From contig CALDJI010000300.1 in NCBI GenBank assembly GCA_937901805.1, positions 1 to 5,908 of the forward strand: a DNA stretch of 5,908 nt, written 5' to 3'. The stretch's first letter is position 1. The number at the start of each line of letters is the position of its first letter. The notes under the pieces are model-generated. The model searched no databases. It worked only from the letters and a program-made list of their open reading frames with translations, and was not told where the DNA came from. Source of the DNA: an uncultured Clostridia bacterium. GTDB lineage: Bacteria; Bacillota; Clostridia; Oscillospirales; Ruminococcaceae. This document shows positions 1 through 5,581 of this stretch, in pieces. The position numbers were made by a program, and so were the translations under genes.

Positions 1-138
1 GGTGATCTTCTTGTCATCTTGGAAGCAATGAAGATGGAAAATGAAATTCTGGCTCCGTCTGATGGAACCGTTGCAAGCGTAAACGTCAGAAAGGGCGATA
101 CGGTCAATTCGAATGACCTGCTTGTTTCCCTTAACTAA
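1..138 (+). CDS. Biotin carboxyl carrier protein/subunit, C-terminal part (5' end outside window)
   Basis: The last 45 codons of a biotinyl (biotin/lipoyl attachment) domain are visible in frame 1 and end at a TAA. The hallmark EAMKMENE lies at visible residues 8-15. Its lysine (codon at 31-33) is the residue that biotin protein ligase modifies in this family. The following ILAPSDGTVASVNVRKGDTV is the second half of the hammerhead beta barrel, and VSLN closes the domain. The carrier shuttles carboxyl groups as carboxybiotin between enzyme subunits. The next gene is a carboxyltransferase subunit without its own biotin domain, so this protein is very probably its partner in an oxaloacetate decarboxylase, methylmalonyl-CoA decarboxylase or pyruvate carboxylase type complex. 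The N-terminus, and whether it carries a proline/alanine-rich linker, cannot be seen. Confidence 0.93.
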   Translation, partial: GDLLVILEAMKMENEILAPSDGTVASVNVRKGDTVNSNDLLVSLN

Positions 139-155
139 AAGTAAGAATGGATTCC

Positions 156-190
156 GGGATATGCGGGAAGCAATGCTTTGCGCATATCCC
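156..190 (+). other. Intercistronic hairpin between carrier gene and carboxyltransferase gene
   Basis: A perfect 10-bp inverted repeat pairs GGGATATGCG (156-165) with CGCATATCCC (181-190). The loop holds a further AAGC-AAT-GCTT mini-stem at 168-178. No T-tract follows, so it does not look like an intrinsic terminator. It sits between two genes that should be made together. An mRNA processing or stability element that sets relative subunit amounts is possible, but this is inference from position only. Confidence 0.55.
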
Positions 191-206
191 TATGAAAGCT
201 GAACAG

Positions 207-215
207 GGAGAGAGG
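207..215 (+). promoter_or_regulatory. Ribosome binding site that favours the ATG start at 224
   Basis: The purine run GGAGAGAGG ends 8 bases before the ATG at 224. The upstream in-frame GTG at 215 lies inside this run and would be served only by AGGGAG at 205-210 with a 4-base gap. The ATG is therefore the better start. Confidence 0.6.
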
Positions 216-223
216 TGCCGAAA

Positions 224-1489
224 ATGGCAAAAATAAAAATTACGGAAACTGTCCTTCGTGACGCTCATCAGTCCCTTATTGCGACGAGAATGTCCATGGA
301 CGATATGCTTCCGATGCTTGAGGCAATTGATAACTGCGGTTTTTATTCTGTCGAGTGCTGGGGCGGTGCAACTTTTGATGCCTGCCTGAGATTTTTGGAT
401 GAAGACCCGTGGGAAAGATTGCGTATCCTCAGAAGAAAAATGCCCAATTCTAAATTGCAGATGCTCTTCAGGGGACAGAATATGCTCGGTTACCGCCACT
501 ATGCGGATGATGTGGTTGAGTATTTTGTCCAGAAATCCGCTGCAAACGGAATTGATATTCTGAGAATTTTTGATGCGCTCAATGATATCAGAAACCTGGA
601 GACCTCGATCAAAGCTGCAAAGAAAGAGGGCGCACATGTTCAGGGCGCAATTTCCTATACCACCAGCAAAGTTCATACGATTGATTATTTTGTGAAATAT
701 GCCCACCAGCTGGAAGATGCCGGAGCAGATTCTATCTGCATTAAGGATATGGCGGGCGTTGACATCATTGATACGGCAATGTCCCCGCTGGCTCTGGGTA
801 CTTCCCATCCGGCAACAGAGTCCATGGTTGCCGCCCTGGCCGGTACAGAGTATGATACGGGCCTTGATCAGTCAAAACTCAATGTTGTCAGAGAACACGC
901 TGCAAAACTCAGGGACAAATACCTGGAAAGCGGCCTTTTGGTTCCGAAACTGCTTGGCGTCGATGCGAATACCTTGCTTTATCAGGTGCCGGGCGGAATG
1001 CTCTCCAATCTGGTTTCCCAGCTTAAACAAGCTGGAAAAGAGGACCAGCTGGAAGAAGTTCTCCGCGAAGTCCCGAGAGTGCGTGAAGATGCGGGCTTCC
1101 CGCCGCTGGTTACTCCGTCCTCTCAGATTGTCGGAACCCAGGCTGTCTTCAACGTCATTATGGGCGAGCGGTATAAGATGGTTACCAAGGAATTCAAGGG
1201 AATTGTAAAAGGCGAGTATGGACGTACTCCTGTCCCCATTGATCCGGAATTCCGTAAAAAGATTATCGGAGACGAAGAACCAATCGAGTGCCGTCCGGCA
1301 GATCTTTTGGAACCGGAGCTCGATAAACTGCGTGCAGAATGCGCAGAGTGGACCGAGCAGGAAGAGGATGTCCTCAGCTATGCCCAGTTCGGTCAGGTAG
1401 CCGTGAAATTCTTTGAAAAGAGAAAAGCAAAGAAATACGGTATTGACGCAGACCATGTAGATATGGAAAACAAGGTTCATCCCGTCTAA
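224..1489 (+). CDS. oadA: Oxaloacetate decarboxylase alpha / pyruvate carboxylase subunit B-type carboxyltransferase with internal in-frame deletion
   Basis: This 421-residue protein belongs to the OadA/PycB/transcarboxylase 5S family. Members move a carboxyl group between a 2-oxo acid and carboxybiotin on a carrier, here probably the upstream gene product. The start at 224 gives MAKIKITETVLRDAHQSL, with catalytic metal ligand Asp13 and Gln16. Further family motifs are ECWGGATFDACLRFLDEDPW (44-63), LFRGQN (81-86), IFDALND (115-121), the metal-binding carbamylated lysine Lys174 in IKDMAG, PLALGTS, LLYQVPGGMLSNLVSQL, TPSSQIVGTQAV (from Thr297) and CRPADLLEPEL. The frame ends at NKVHPV, with no fused biotin domain. 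Oddly, KDMAG (174-178) runs straight into VDIIDTA. Family members have about 44 residues here, including the HTHYTSG motif whose two histidines complete the metal site. Adding them would restore the usual length of about 465. The remaining motifs look well kept. I predict an inactive or strongly altered enzyme, unless the gap is an assembly error. Decarboxylase and carboxylase roles cannot be separated from this window. Confidence 0.93.
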   Translation: MAKIKITETVLRDAHQSLIATRMSMDDMLPMLEAIDNCGFYSVECWGGATFDACLRFLDEDPWERLRILRRKMPNSKLQMLFRGQNMLGYRHYADDVVEYFVQKSAANGIDILRIFDALNDIRNLETSIKAAKKEGAHVQGAISYTTSKVHTIDYFVKYAHQLEDAGADSICIKDMAGVDIIDTAMSPLALGTSHPATESMVAALAGTEYDTGLDQSKLNVVREHAAKLRDKYLESGLLVPKLLGVDANTLLYQVPGGMLSNLVSQLKQAGKEDQLEEVLREVPRVREDAGFPPLVTPSSQIVGTQAVFNVIMGERYKMVTKEFKGIVKGEYGRTPVPIDPEFRKKIIGDEEPIECRPADLLEPELDKLRAECAEWTEQEEDVLSYAQFGQVAVKFFEKRKAKKYGIDADHVDMENKVHPV

Positions 1490-1496
1490 AACAGCA

Positions 1497-1535
1497 AGCC
1501 TAAACTGCCTGATTTATAGTCAGGCAGTTTAGGCT
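1497..1535 (+). terminator. Long hairpin terminator after the carboxyltransferase gene
   Basis: A perfect 16-bp stem pairs AGCCTAAACTGCCTGA (1497-1512) with TCAGGCAGTTTAGGCT (1520-1535) around a 7-base loop. It begins 7 bases after the stop codon. The downstream tract (CTTGTCACATTTTG) is only weakly T-rich and already forms part of the next promoter. Termination may therefore be partial, or may rely on the very stable stem. Confidence 0.82.
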
Positions 1536-1536
1536 C

Positions 1537-1565
1537 TTGTCACATTTTGTAGAATATGATATAGT
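1537..1565 (+). promoter_or_regulatory. Sigma-A type promoter of the glycosyltransferase operon
   Basis: TTGTCA at 1537-1542 (one mismatch to TTGACA) is separated by exactly 17 bases from TATAGT at 1560-1565 (one mismatch to TATAAT). The expected transcription start is near 1572. That leaves a leader of roughly 85 bases before the ATG at 1657. The promoter abuts the upstream terminator hairpin, which marks a clean transcription-unit boundary. Confidence 0.75.
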
Positions 1566-1583
1566 AAGTAAAGATTTGGGCCG

Positions 1584-1627
1584 ACAAAAGGGCGCCCTTT
1601 TGTATTGTCTGTCGACGACAGACAATA
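1584..1627 (+). promoter_or_regulatory. Two adjacent palindromes in the leader of the glycosyltransferase operon
   Basis: The first is a 20-bp perfect palindrome with no spacer, ACAAAAGGGC (1584-1593) followed by GCCCTTTTGT (1594-1603). The second has 12-base arms, TATTGTCTGTCG (1603-1614) and CGACAGACAATA (1616-1627), with one base between. They share base 1603 and fill much of the transcribed leader. They could be tandem operators for dimeric regulators or two RNA hairpins acting as an attenuator. A third weak stem, TCCT-ATC-AGGA at 1633-1643, would cover the first bases of the Shine-Dalgarno site. The sequence cannot decide between these roles. Confidence 0.6.
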
Positions 1628-1639
1628 ATACGTCCTATC

Positions 1640-1647
1640 AGGAGGAG
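1640..1647 (+). promoter_or_regulatory. Shine-Dalgarno site fixing the glycosyltransferase start at 1657
   Basis: AGGAGGAG ends 9 bases before ATG 1657. The same frame stays open upstream to a TTG at 1537. That stretch would translate the promoter and both palindromes, and the canonical GT2 N-terminus MRVLLIIPAYNEE begins at 1657, so the short form is the real one. Confidence 0.85.
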
Positions 1648-1656
1648 ATTCTATTT

Positions 1657-2376
1657 ATGAGAGTTTTGCTGATCATTCCTGCCTATAATGAAGAACAGAA
1701 TATCCTGCGTGTGATTCAAAAGGTGCGGGATTATCGGGTGAAATGCCCTTATCAATTGGATTATGTTGTAATCAATGACGGCTCCGGAGATTTAACAGAA
1801 CAAGTGTGTAGGGAACATGGGATCCACTGTATCAGCCTGCTGCAAAACCTTGGAATTGGCGGGGCCGTACAGACAGGGTATTTGTATGCAAAACGCCGTC
1901 ACTATGACGTGGCAATCCAATTTGACGGGGATGGTCAGCACGATTTGGAAAGCCTGCCTCAACTTTTGAAACCGATTCTATCGAAGACCTGCGATTTTTG
2001 TATTGGTTCCCGTTTTCTTGCTCCCTCTTCCAGTGCGTTCCAATCAACGAAATTGAGAAGGATTGGAATCAAATACCTTTCAATCCTGATTCGGCTATTT
2101 TCCAGAGCAAAAGTAACGGATCCGACTTCGGGTTTCCGGGCTGCCAACGCAGAGGTAATTGCTGATTTGGCAGATTACTATCCGGCTGATTATCCAGAAC
2201 CGGAATCCATTGTGCAAATATCAAAAATGGGGTATCTGATACAAGAGGTACCAGTCAATATGTTTGAACGCAGAGGAGGCGTTTCCTCCATTCGTTCCTG
2301 GAAATCCCTTTATTATATGATAAAGGTCAGCGTTGCGGTTATCTGTACCAGTTTACAAAAGGGGCGGAAAAAATGA
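1657..2376 (+). CDS. Family 2 glycosyltransferase, DPM1-like (polyprenyl-phosphate sugar transferase)
   Basis: A 239-residue GT-A fold enzyme that should transfer a sugar from a nucleotide sugar to polyprenyl phosphate on the cytosolic face of the membrane. Motifs visible in order are IPAYNEEQNI (7-16), VVINDGSGD with nucleotide-binding Asp41, QNLGIGGAVQTGY (63-75), the metal-binding DxD in QFDGDGQHD (Asp90 and Asp92), GSRF (117-120), TDPTSGFRA (154-162) and the C-terminal RRGGVSS (205-211). This pattern matches the DPM1-like branch. The catalytic domain is complete, but the paired C-terminal membrane helices of GtrB/ArnC proteins are absent. Only a short amphipathic to hydrophobic tail (about 218-232) followed by KGRKK is seen. 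The next gene, a small membrane protein overlapping by ATGA, probably supplies the anchor. The sugar is unknown; mannose, glucose or an amino sugar are all possible. Confidence 0.94.
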   Translation: MRVLLIIPAYNEEQNILRVIQKVRDYRVKCPYQLDYVVINDGSGDLTEQVCREHGIHCISLLQNLGIGGAVQTGYLYAKRRHYDVAIQFDGDGQHDLESLPQLLKPILSKTCDFCIGSRFLAPSSSAFQSTKLRRIGIKYLSILIRLFSRAKVTDPTSGFRAANAEVIADLADYYPADYPEPESIVQISKMGYLIQEVPVNMFERRGGVSSIRSWKSLYYMIKVSVAVICTSLQKGRKK

Positions 2377-2747
2377 GTGAGGTATTACGGATTGAGTTGC
2401 TCGTTTTGGCGGTAATATCCATTGTCATTGTTGTACACGCAGTGAATAAAGGTGTTTTGCAGTTAAAGTATTCTTTGATATGGTTAGTAATTTCTTTTGG
2501 CTTTATTATTACAGCTTGTTTTCCGAAAATTGTTTTTATGGTTACAGCCCTTGTTGGAATTGAAACTCCATCCAATCTGATCTTCTTTTTAGCAATTATT
2601 GCTTTGCTGGGGATTTGTTTTTCTTTGTCAGTGATTGTTTCAAAGCAGGATGCAAGGATCAAAAGGCTGATTCAGTTATTGTCCATTGACCATAATGAAT
2701 GGAGAGGGTGTGAAGATCAGGCGGATGAGACAGAAGGAGATGAGTAG
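2373..2747 (+). CDS. DUF2304 family small membrane protein
   Basis: A 124-residue protein with three predicted membrane helices (about 5-25, 33-50 and 66-90). A charged amphipathic segment (KQDARIKRLIQLLS, 91-104) and an acidic tail follow. Size, the helix pattern and its place immediately behind a DPM1-like GT2 gene are characteristic of DUF2304, a family of unknown biochemical function that recurs beside polyprenyl-phosphate glycosyltransferases. Its ATG overlaps the upstream TGA as ATGA, with AAGGGGCGG at 2359-2367 as ribosome binding site, so the two are translationally coupled. I infer that it anchors or stabilises the soluble GT2 enzyme at the membrane. There is no enzyme motif to suggest a reaction of its own. 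Confidence 0.88.
   Translation: MSEVLRIELLVLAVISIVIVVHAVNKGVLQLKYSLIWLVISFGFIITACFPKIVFMVTALVGIETPSNLIFFLAIIALLGICFSLSVIVSKQDARIKRLIQLLSIDHNEWRGCEDQADETEGDE
2732..2739 (+). promoter_or_regulatory. Shine-Dalgarno site at the junction of the DUF2304 and EamA/SMR genes
   Basis: AGAAGGAG ends directly against the ATG at 2740, which leaves no room for initiation there. It lies 9 bases before an in-frame GTG at 2749. This is the strongest ribosome binding site at the junction and favours GTG 2749. An ATG at 2725 has only a weak AGG upstream. Confidence 0.5.
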
Positions 2748-2748
2748 G

Positions 2749-3105
2749 GTGTCCCTTATAATCCTGTTTGCGGTGTATGCACTGTTATCTGCGGGAGGGC
2801 TTGTTTTATTTAAACTTGGAGGACAGGATGCATCCATTCAGTTCCAGCATACTGGCTTTTCTCTTAGCCTATCCTGGAAATTGATGATTGGCGTTGTATG
2901 CTATCTGTGCAGTTTTCTGCTTTGGCTGTTTATTGTAAGCAAAACCCAGCTTACCTTTGCAATGCCTCTGTCTGTAGGGATTGTCAATATCCTGGTTTTT
3001 TTAGGATCCAGCCGTTTCTTGGGAGAGCAGGTTACTCCTGTCAAGATCATCGGTTTGATTGTAATTGTTGCAGGCCTTTTTTTAATTAGCATAGGGGAAA
3101 GATGA
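2749..3105 (+). CDS. Four-helix EamA/SMR-type membrane protein, probable lipid-linked sugar flippase subunit
   Basis: About 118 residues from GTG 2749. Alternative starts at ATG 2740, ATG 2725 or ATG 2695 only add a charged N-terminus. Four hydrophobic segments cover the protein. These are SLIILFAVYALLSAGGLVLF with KLGG, then KLMIGVVCYLCSFLLWLFIV, then LTFAMPLSVGIVNILVFLGS, then IIGLIVIVAGLFLISIG. Glycine and proline placement (MPLSVGIVN, the GEQVTP loop, a final GLIVIVAG) is that of the drug/metabolite transporter superfamily in the half-size SMR/ArnE form, which normally works as a dimer. Genes of this type beside a polyprenyl-phosphate GT and a GT-C enzyme are thought to flip the lipid-linked sugar outward, as ArnE/ArnF do. 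Multidrug efflux is the alternative, but the SMR catalytic glutamate in helix 1 is not seen. The frame begins 1 base after the DUF2304 stop and overlaps the next gene. Confidence 0.82.
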   Translation: MSLIILFAVYALLSAGGLVLFKLGGQDASIQFQHTGFSLSLSWKLMIGVVCYLCSFLLWLFIVSKTQLTFAMPLSVGIVNILVFLGSSRFLGEQVTPVKIIGLIVIVAGLFLISIGER

Positions 3106-4442
3106 TGGCATCGATTTATAATTGGGTTAAGAAGAATAAGGTTGCAAGTGTTTTTTTGTTTGTCTTTTTTTTACAGAGAATTATTTTATTAATACAACTA
3201 GGTCCGGAGTATAATTTGAATAGTGATGATATAGGGTATATCAACAGTGGGATTCATTTTTGGCAGACCGGAGAGATTATAATGCATGGAGTGCGTAGCG
3301 CACAAATTATGCCTGGAATGCCGGTATTGATTGGGTTGTTTTCCGCTATTTTTGGAACGGGATTTTATCTGTATCTTTCTCTTAAAATCACTTGGATGTT
3401 TATGGGGCTGGCAGCTATTCTGTTCGTGTATAAAACGGCGTGTATTCATCTTCCAAAGTGGGCTGCAAATATTGCCGTCTTTTTTTTCGTCACGCCGGAC
3501 TTTGCATGGATGGATCAAACTGTGCTGACAGAAACCCCATTCCAACTTTGCTTTGTCCTTATGATATATTCAACTGTTCAAATGGCAAAAACACATCGAA
3601 AAAAATATTTTTGGATCTGTTTAATTTTTTATTTTTTCGGGTTAATGTTAAAAGCGAATATTGGAATTTACCCCCTGTTTGCGGCTGTTTATTTATTGTT
3701 GATGAAGTATAATTGGAAACTCCTGATTAAGCAGGGCCTGATATTAGGAGCAGTAGTTTTATGCTTTGTAATTCCCTGGAGTATCCGAAACTATTGTGTA
3801 TTTCATGATTTTATCCCATTAACTTATGGAGCTGGAAATCCAGTTTTGCTGGGTACTTATCAAGGATGGGGGTATCCATCCGATGCAGAATTGGATTATC
3901 AGAAAAATGTAGATGAGATCATGAAAGAAAAATACGCATGGTATTATAAAAATGGGAAAGACCAGGAGCCGCATATTAAAAAGTATTTATCCCTGCAAAA
4001 AGATGGAGTAAAAGCACAATATCGCTTAAGAGAATGGTGGGAAAAGAACCCCGAGTCTTTCCTAAGTTCATTTTTCGTTGTAAAACCTAAAAGTATGGTG
4101 TATTCTACTTTCTATTGGAAAGAAGTGTTTGACTTTCCAGCGGAATCCATTCTGGTGTATCGACATATAGATTTTACTCTTTGTATAATTTCGGTGTTTT
4201 TATCACTAATTATAAGAAAGATGAGACGTTTTGTCCTGTTTCTCGGCGGTACCTATGCTGTAAATATTTTACTATATTCCATGACATTTTCTTTTTCTAG
4301 ATATGCGCAGACTTTACTATTTTTGCGGTATATTATGGCTGCAGTTGCAGTTTTTCTCTTATGGCGATTGTTAAAGGGTCTGTATTGTTCTTTTAAAGAG
4401 ACAGCATTATATAGCTTTATGTTTGTTGATTCAAAAAAATAA
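3102..4442 (+). CDS. GT-C fold polytopic membrane glycosyltransferase (ArnT/PMT, family 39-like)
   Basis: A 446-residue membrane protein that should take a sugar from a polyprenyl phosphate and place it on an extracytoplasmic acceptor. Helix 1 is at about 14-32. The first external loop carries SDDIGYINSG with Asp42-Asp43, the acidic pair expected as the GT-C catalytic site. MPGMP (70-74), LTETPF (142-147) and IPWSIRNY (224-231) are family-type motifs. Several further helices follow, then a soluble loop of roughly 110 residues (about 235-345) with many Lys and Trp. The C-terminal helices include SFSRYAQTLLFLRY (397-410), like the RY-containing segment of relatives. ATG 3102 overlaps the previous stop as ATGA. 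The second ATG at 3105 has better spacing (7 bases) from AGGGG at 3093-3097 and may be the true start. The gene is very A+T-rich compared with its neighbours, which suggests separate ancestry. Family assignment is good; the substrate is unknown. Confidence 0.85.
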   Translation: MMASIYNWVKKNKVASVFLFVFFLQRIILLIQLGPEYNLNSDDIGYINSGIHFWQTGEIIMHGVRSAQIMPGMPVLIGLFSAIFGTGFYLYLSLKITWMFMGLAAILFVYKTACIHLPKWAANIAVFFFVTPDFAWMDQTVLTETPFQLCFVLMIYSTVQMAKTHRKKYFWICLIFYFFGLMLKANIGIYPLFAAVYLLLMKYNWKLLIKQGLILGAVVLCFVIPWSIRNYCVFHDFIPLTYGAGNPVLLGTYQGWGYPSDAELDYQKNVDEIMKEKYAWYYKNGKDQEPHIKKYLSLQKDGVKAQYRLREWWEKNPESFLSSFFVVKPKSMVYSTFYWKEVFDFPAESILVYRHIDFTLCIISVFLSLIIRKMRRFVLFLGGTYAVNILLYSMTFSFSRYAQTLLFLRYIMAAVAVFLLWRLLKGLYCSFKETALYSFMFVDSKK

Positions 4443-4481
4443 TATTTCGCATATTGAAAACATCATTATAAAAAATCTCCC

Positions 4482-4512
4482 CCTATCATAGGAAACAAAT
4501 CTGTGCTACACT
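4482..4512 (+). promoter_or_regulatory. Probable extended -10 promoter with a small palindrome, upstream of the nucleotidyltransferase gene
   Basis: TGC-TACACT at 4504-4512 is an extended -10 element about 25 bases before the ATG at 4538. It predicts a start near 4519 and a very short leader. No good -35 box lies at 16-18 bases. That place is instead occupied by the palindrome CCTAT-C-ATAGG (4482-4492), which could be an operator. I see no intrinsic terminator between the preceding stop (4442) and this point. Confidence 0.4.
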
Positions 4513-4523
4513 TGTTTTTATGA

Positions 4524-4530
4524 AAGGGGG
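4524..4530 (+). promoter_or_regulatory. Ribosome binding site selecting ATG 4538
   Basis: AAGGGGG ends 7 bases before ATG 4538. The earlier in-frame ATG at 4520 has only a T-rich stretch in front and may even coincide with the transcription start, so it is unlikely to be used. Confidence 0.75.
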
Positions 4531-4537
4531 AATTTTA

Positions 4538-5581
4538 ATGGATGCTATGAAGGCTGTGGAACTGCTGATTGAAAAAATTAAGCGGGATTATGCAGAGGAT
4601 ATTGCCTTTGTCGTGATGATGGGTTCCAGGATTTATCAGGACACCTATCCCAAATCGGATGTCGATTTGTACTATGCCGCCAAGACTAAACGGGGAGAAA
4701 ATCTGGCTCAGGTATTTATTGTTGACGGCGTCGGCTTTGATTTTTGGTGTATCCCCTGGGAACGGCTGGAGCGAATGGCTGAGTATGAGGAAAATAAGAC
4801 TTCGATTATCGCAGAGGGTCAGCTTTTATATGTTGGGAGCGAAGAAGACAGGCAAAAATTTGAACAGCTGCGAAAAAAATCGTTGGATACAACGGATCAG
4901 TGGGGATTTGTCTGTAAGGCCAGGAAGCAGTTTCAAACCGTGTTCGAGCCATATTTCCGGCTGATGAGGGCAAATACGCTCCATGAAGCGCGAATGGAGG
5001 CGTTTGACGTGCTCTATCCGCTGACTTGGTCCATTGCCCTGCTCAACCGGGATATGGTACGCAGAGGACGCGCGAAACTCAAAGGCGAGCTGTTAAAAAT
5101 GCCTTTGCTGCCGGAAAACTTTTCTGCATTGTATGATGTGGTTTTTCAGACAAGAGACATCCAAAACTTGCAGGATGCCTATACTCAGCTGATTTCCAAT
5201 ATGGACAGATTACTCTTGTCGCAGGAAAAAGTACTGCGCCCTCTATTGCCGTTTCGCCAAAAGCTGGCTGGGTTGTATGAGGAGATGATCAACTTTTACA
5301 ACAAGATTGAGCACTACTGCGAGACGAAGGAATATACCGGGGCGCTGTTTGCCGCCGCGGAATTGACCAACGAATTTGATATAGCATTTGATGGAACAGG
5401 TGTTTCTCCGAGGGAACTGCCGGATATCGTAGGGGCTTATGATGAACAGCAAATGGATCGCTTTTTGGATGCCGTTCGGGCGCATCACCGGAAATTGCGC
5501 AGTCTTCTTCAGGAAAAGGGAGTTCCTATCCGGGAATTTGCAGATGAAAGGGAACTGGAGGATTTTTTAGATACCCTATAA
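4538..5581 (+). CDS. Nucleotidyltransferase-fold protein of unknown substrate
   Basis: A 347-residue soluble protein. Its N-terminal 100 residues carry the DNA polymerase beta-like nucleotidyltransferase signature. Gly29-Ser30 in MMGSRIYQ is followed by SDVDLYY with metal-binding Asp41 and Asp43, and a third carboxylate, Asp68, lies in GVGFDFW on the next strand. The core therefore looks catalytically complete. The remaining 240 residues are predicted mostly helical and charged, with no signal peptide or membrane helix. A helical C-terminal domain of this sort occurs in aminoglycoside-nucleotidyltransferase-like proteins. The expected chemistry is transfer of a nucleotide (often AMP) to a small molecule, protein or RNA, but I do not recognise the exact subfamily. 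It has its own promoter region and no HEPN partner beside it, which argues against a MNT-HEPN toxin-antitoxin pair. Base composition returns to the balanced level seen in the carboxyltransferase gene. Confidence 0.85.
   Translation: MDAMKAVELLIEKIKRDYAEDIAFVVMMGSRIYQDTYPKSDVDLYYAAKTKRGENLAQVFIVDGVGFDFWCIPWERLERMAEYEENKTSIIAEGQLLYVGSEEDRQKFEQLRKKSLDTTDQWGFVCKARKQFQTVFEPYFRLMRANTLHEARMEAFDVLYPLTWSIALLNRDMVRRGRAKLKGELLKMPLLPENFSALYDVVFQTRDIQNLQDAYTQLISNMDRLLLSQEKVLRPLLPFRQKLAGLYEEMINFYNKIEHYCETKEYTGALFAAAELTNEFDIAFDGTGVSPRELPDIVGAYDEQQMDRFLDAVRAHHRKLRSLLQEKGVPIREFADERELEDFLDTL

Noticed and set aside
215..223. GTG start at 215 for the carboxyltransferase
   Set aside because: It lies within the ribosome binding site of ATG 224 and adds only three residues to a family N-terminus that begins MAKIKITE.
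743..784. Frameshift or premature stop as the explanation of the short carboxyltransferase
   Set aside because: The frame is continuous, and recognised motifs on both sides of the junction are in the same frame, so the change is a clean multiple-of-three loss.
131..808. Long minus-strand open frame (225 codons) opposite the carboxyltransferase gene
   Set aside because: Its translation shows no family motif and it mirrors a strongly conserved plus-strand gene. The same applies to the minus-strand frame at 872-1480.
1584..1627. Insertion-sequence ends or an attachment site
   Set aside because: There is no transposase or integrase, no target-site duplication, and no second copy of either palindrome in the window.
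1537..1656. A 40-residue N-terminal extension of the GT2 protein from TTG 1537
   Set aside because: The extension would cover the -35 and -10 boxes and both leader palindromes. A strong Shine-Dalgarno site and the canonical N-terminus point to ATG 1657.
2749..3105. Multidrug efflux pump of the SMR family
   Set aside because: No glutamate is seen in the first helix where EmrE-type pumps need it, and the gene is embedded in a glycosyltransferase operon.
4538..5581. MNT-HEPN toxin-antitoxin pair
   Set aside because: The protein is far longer than a minimal nucleotidyltransferase antitoxin, and no HEPN gene with an R-x4-6-H motif lies next to it in the window.
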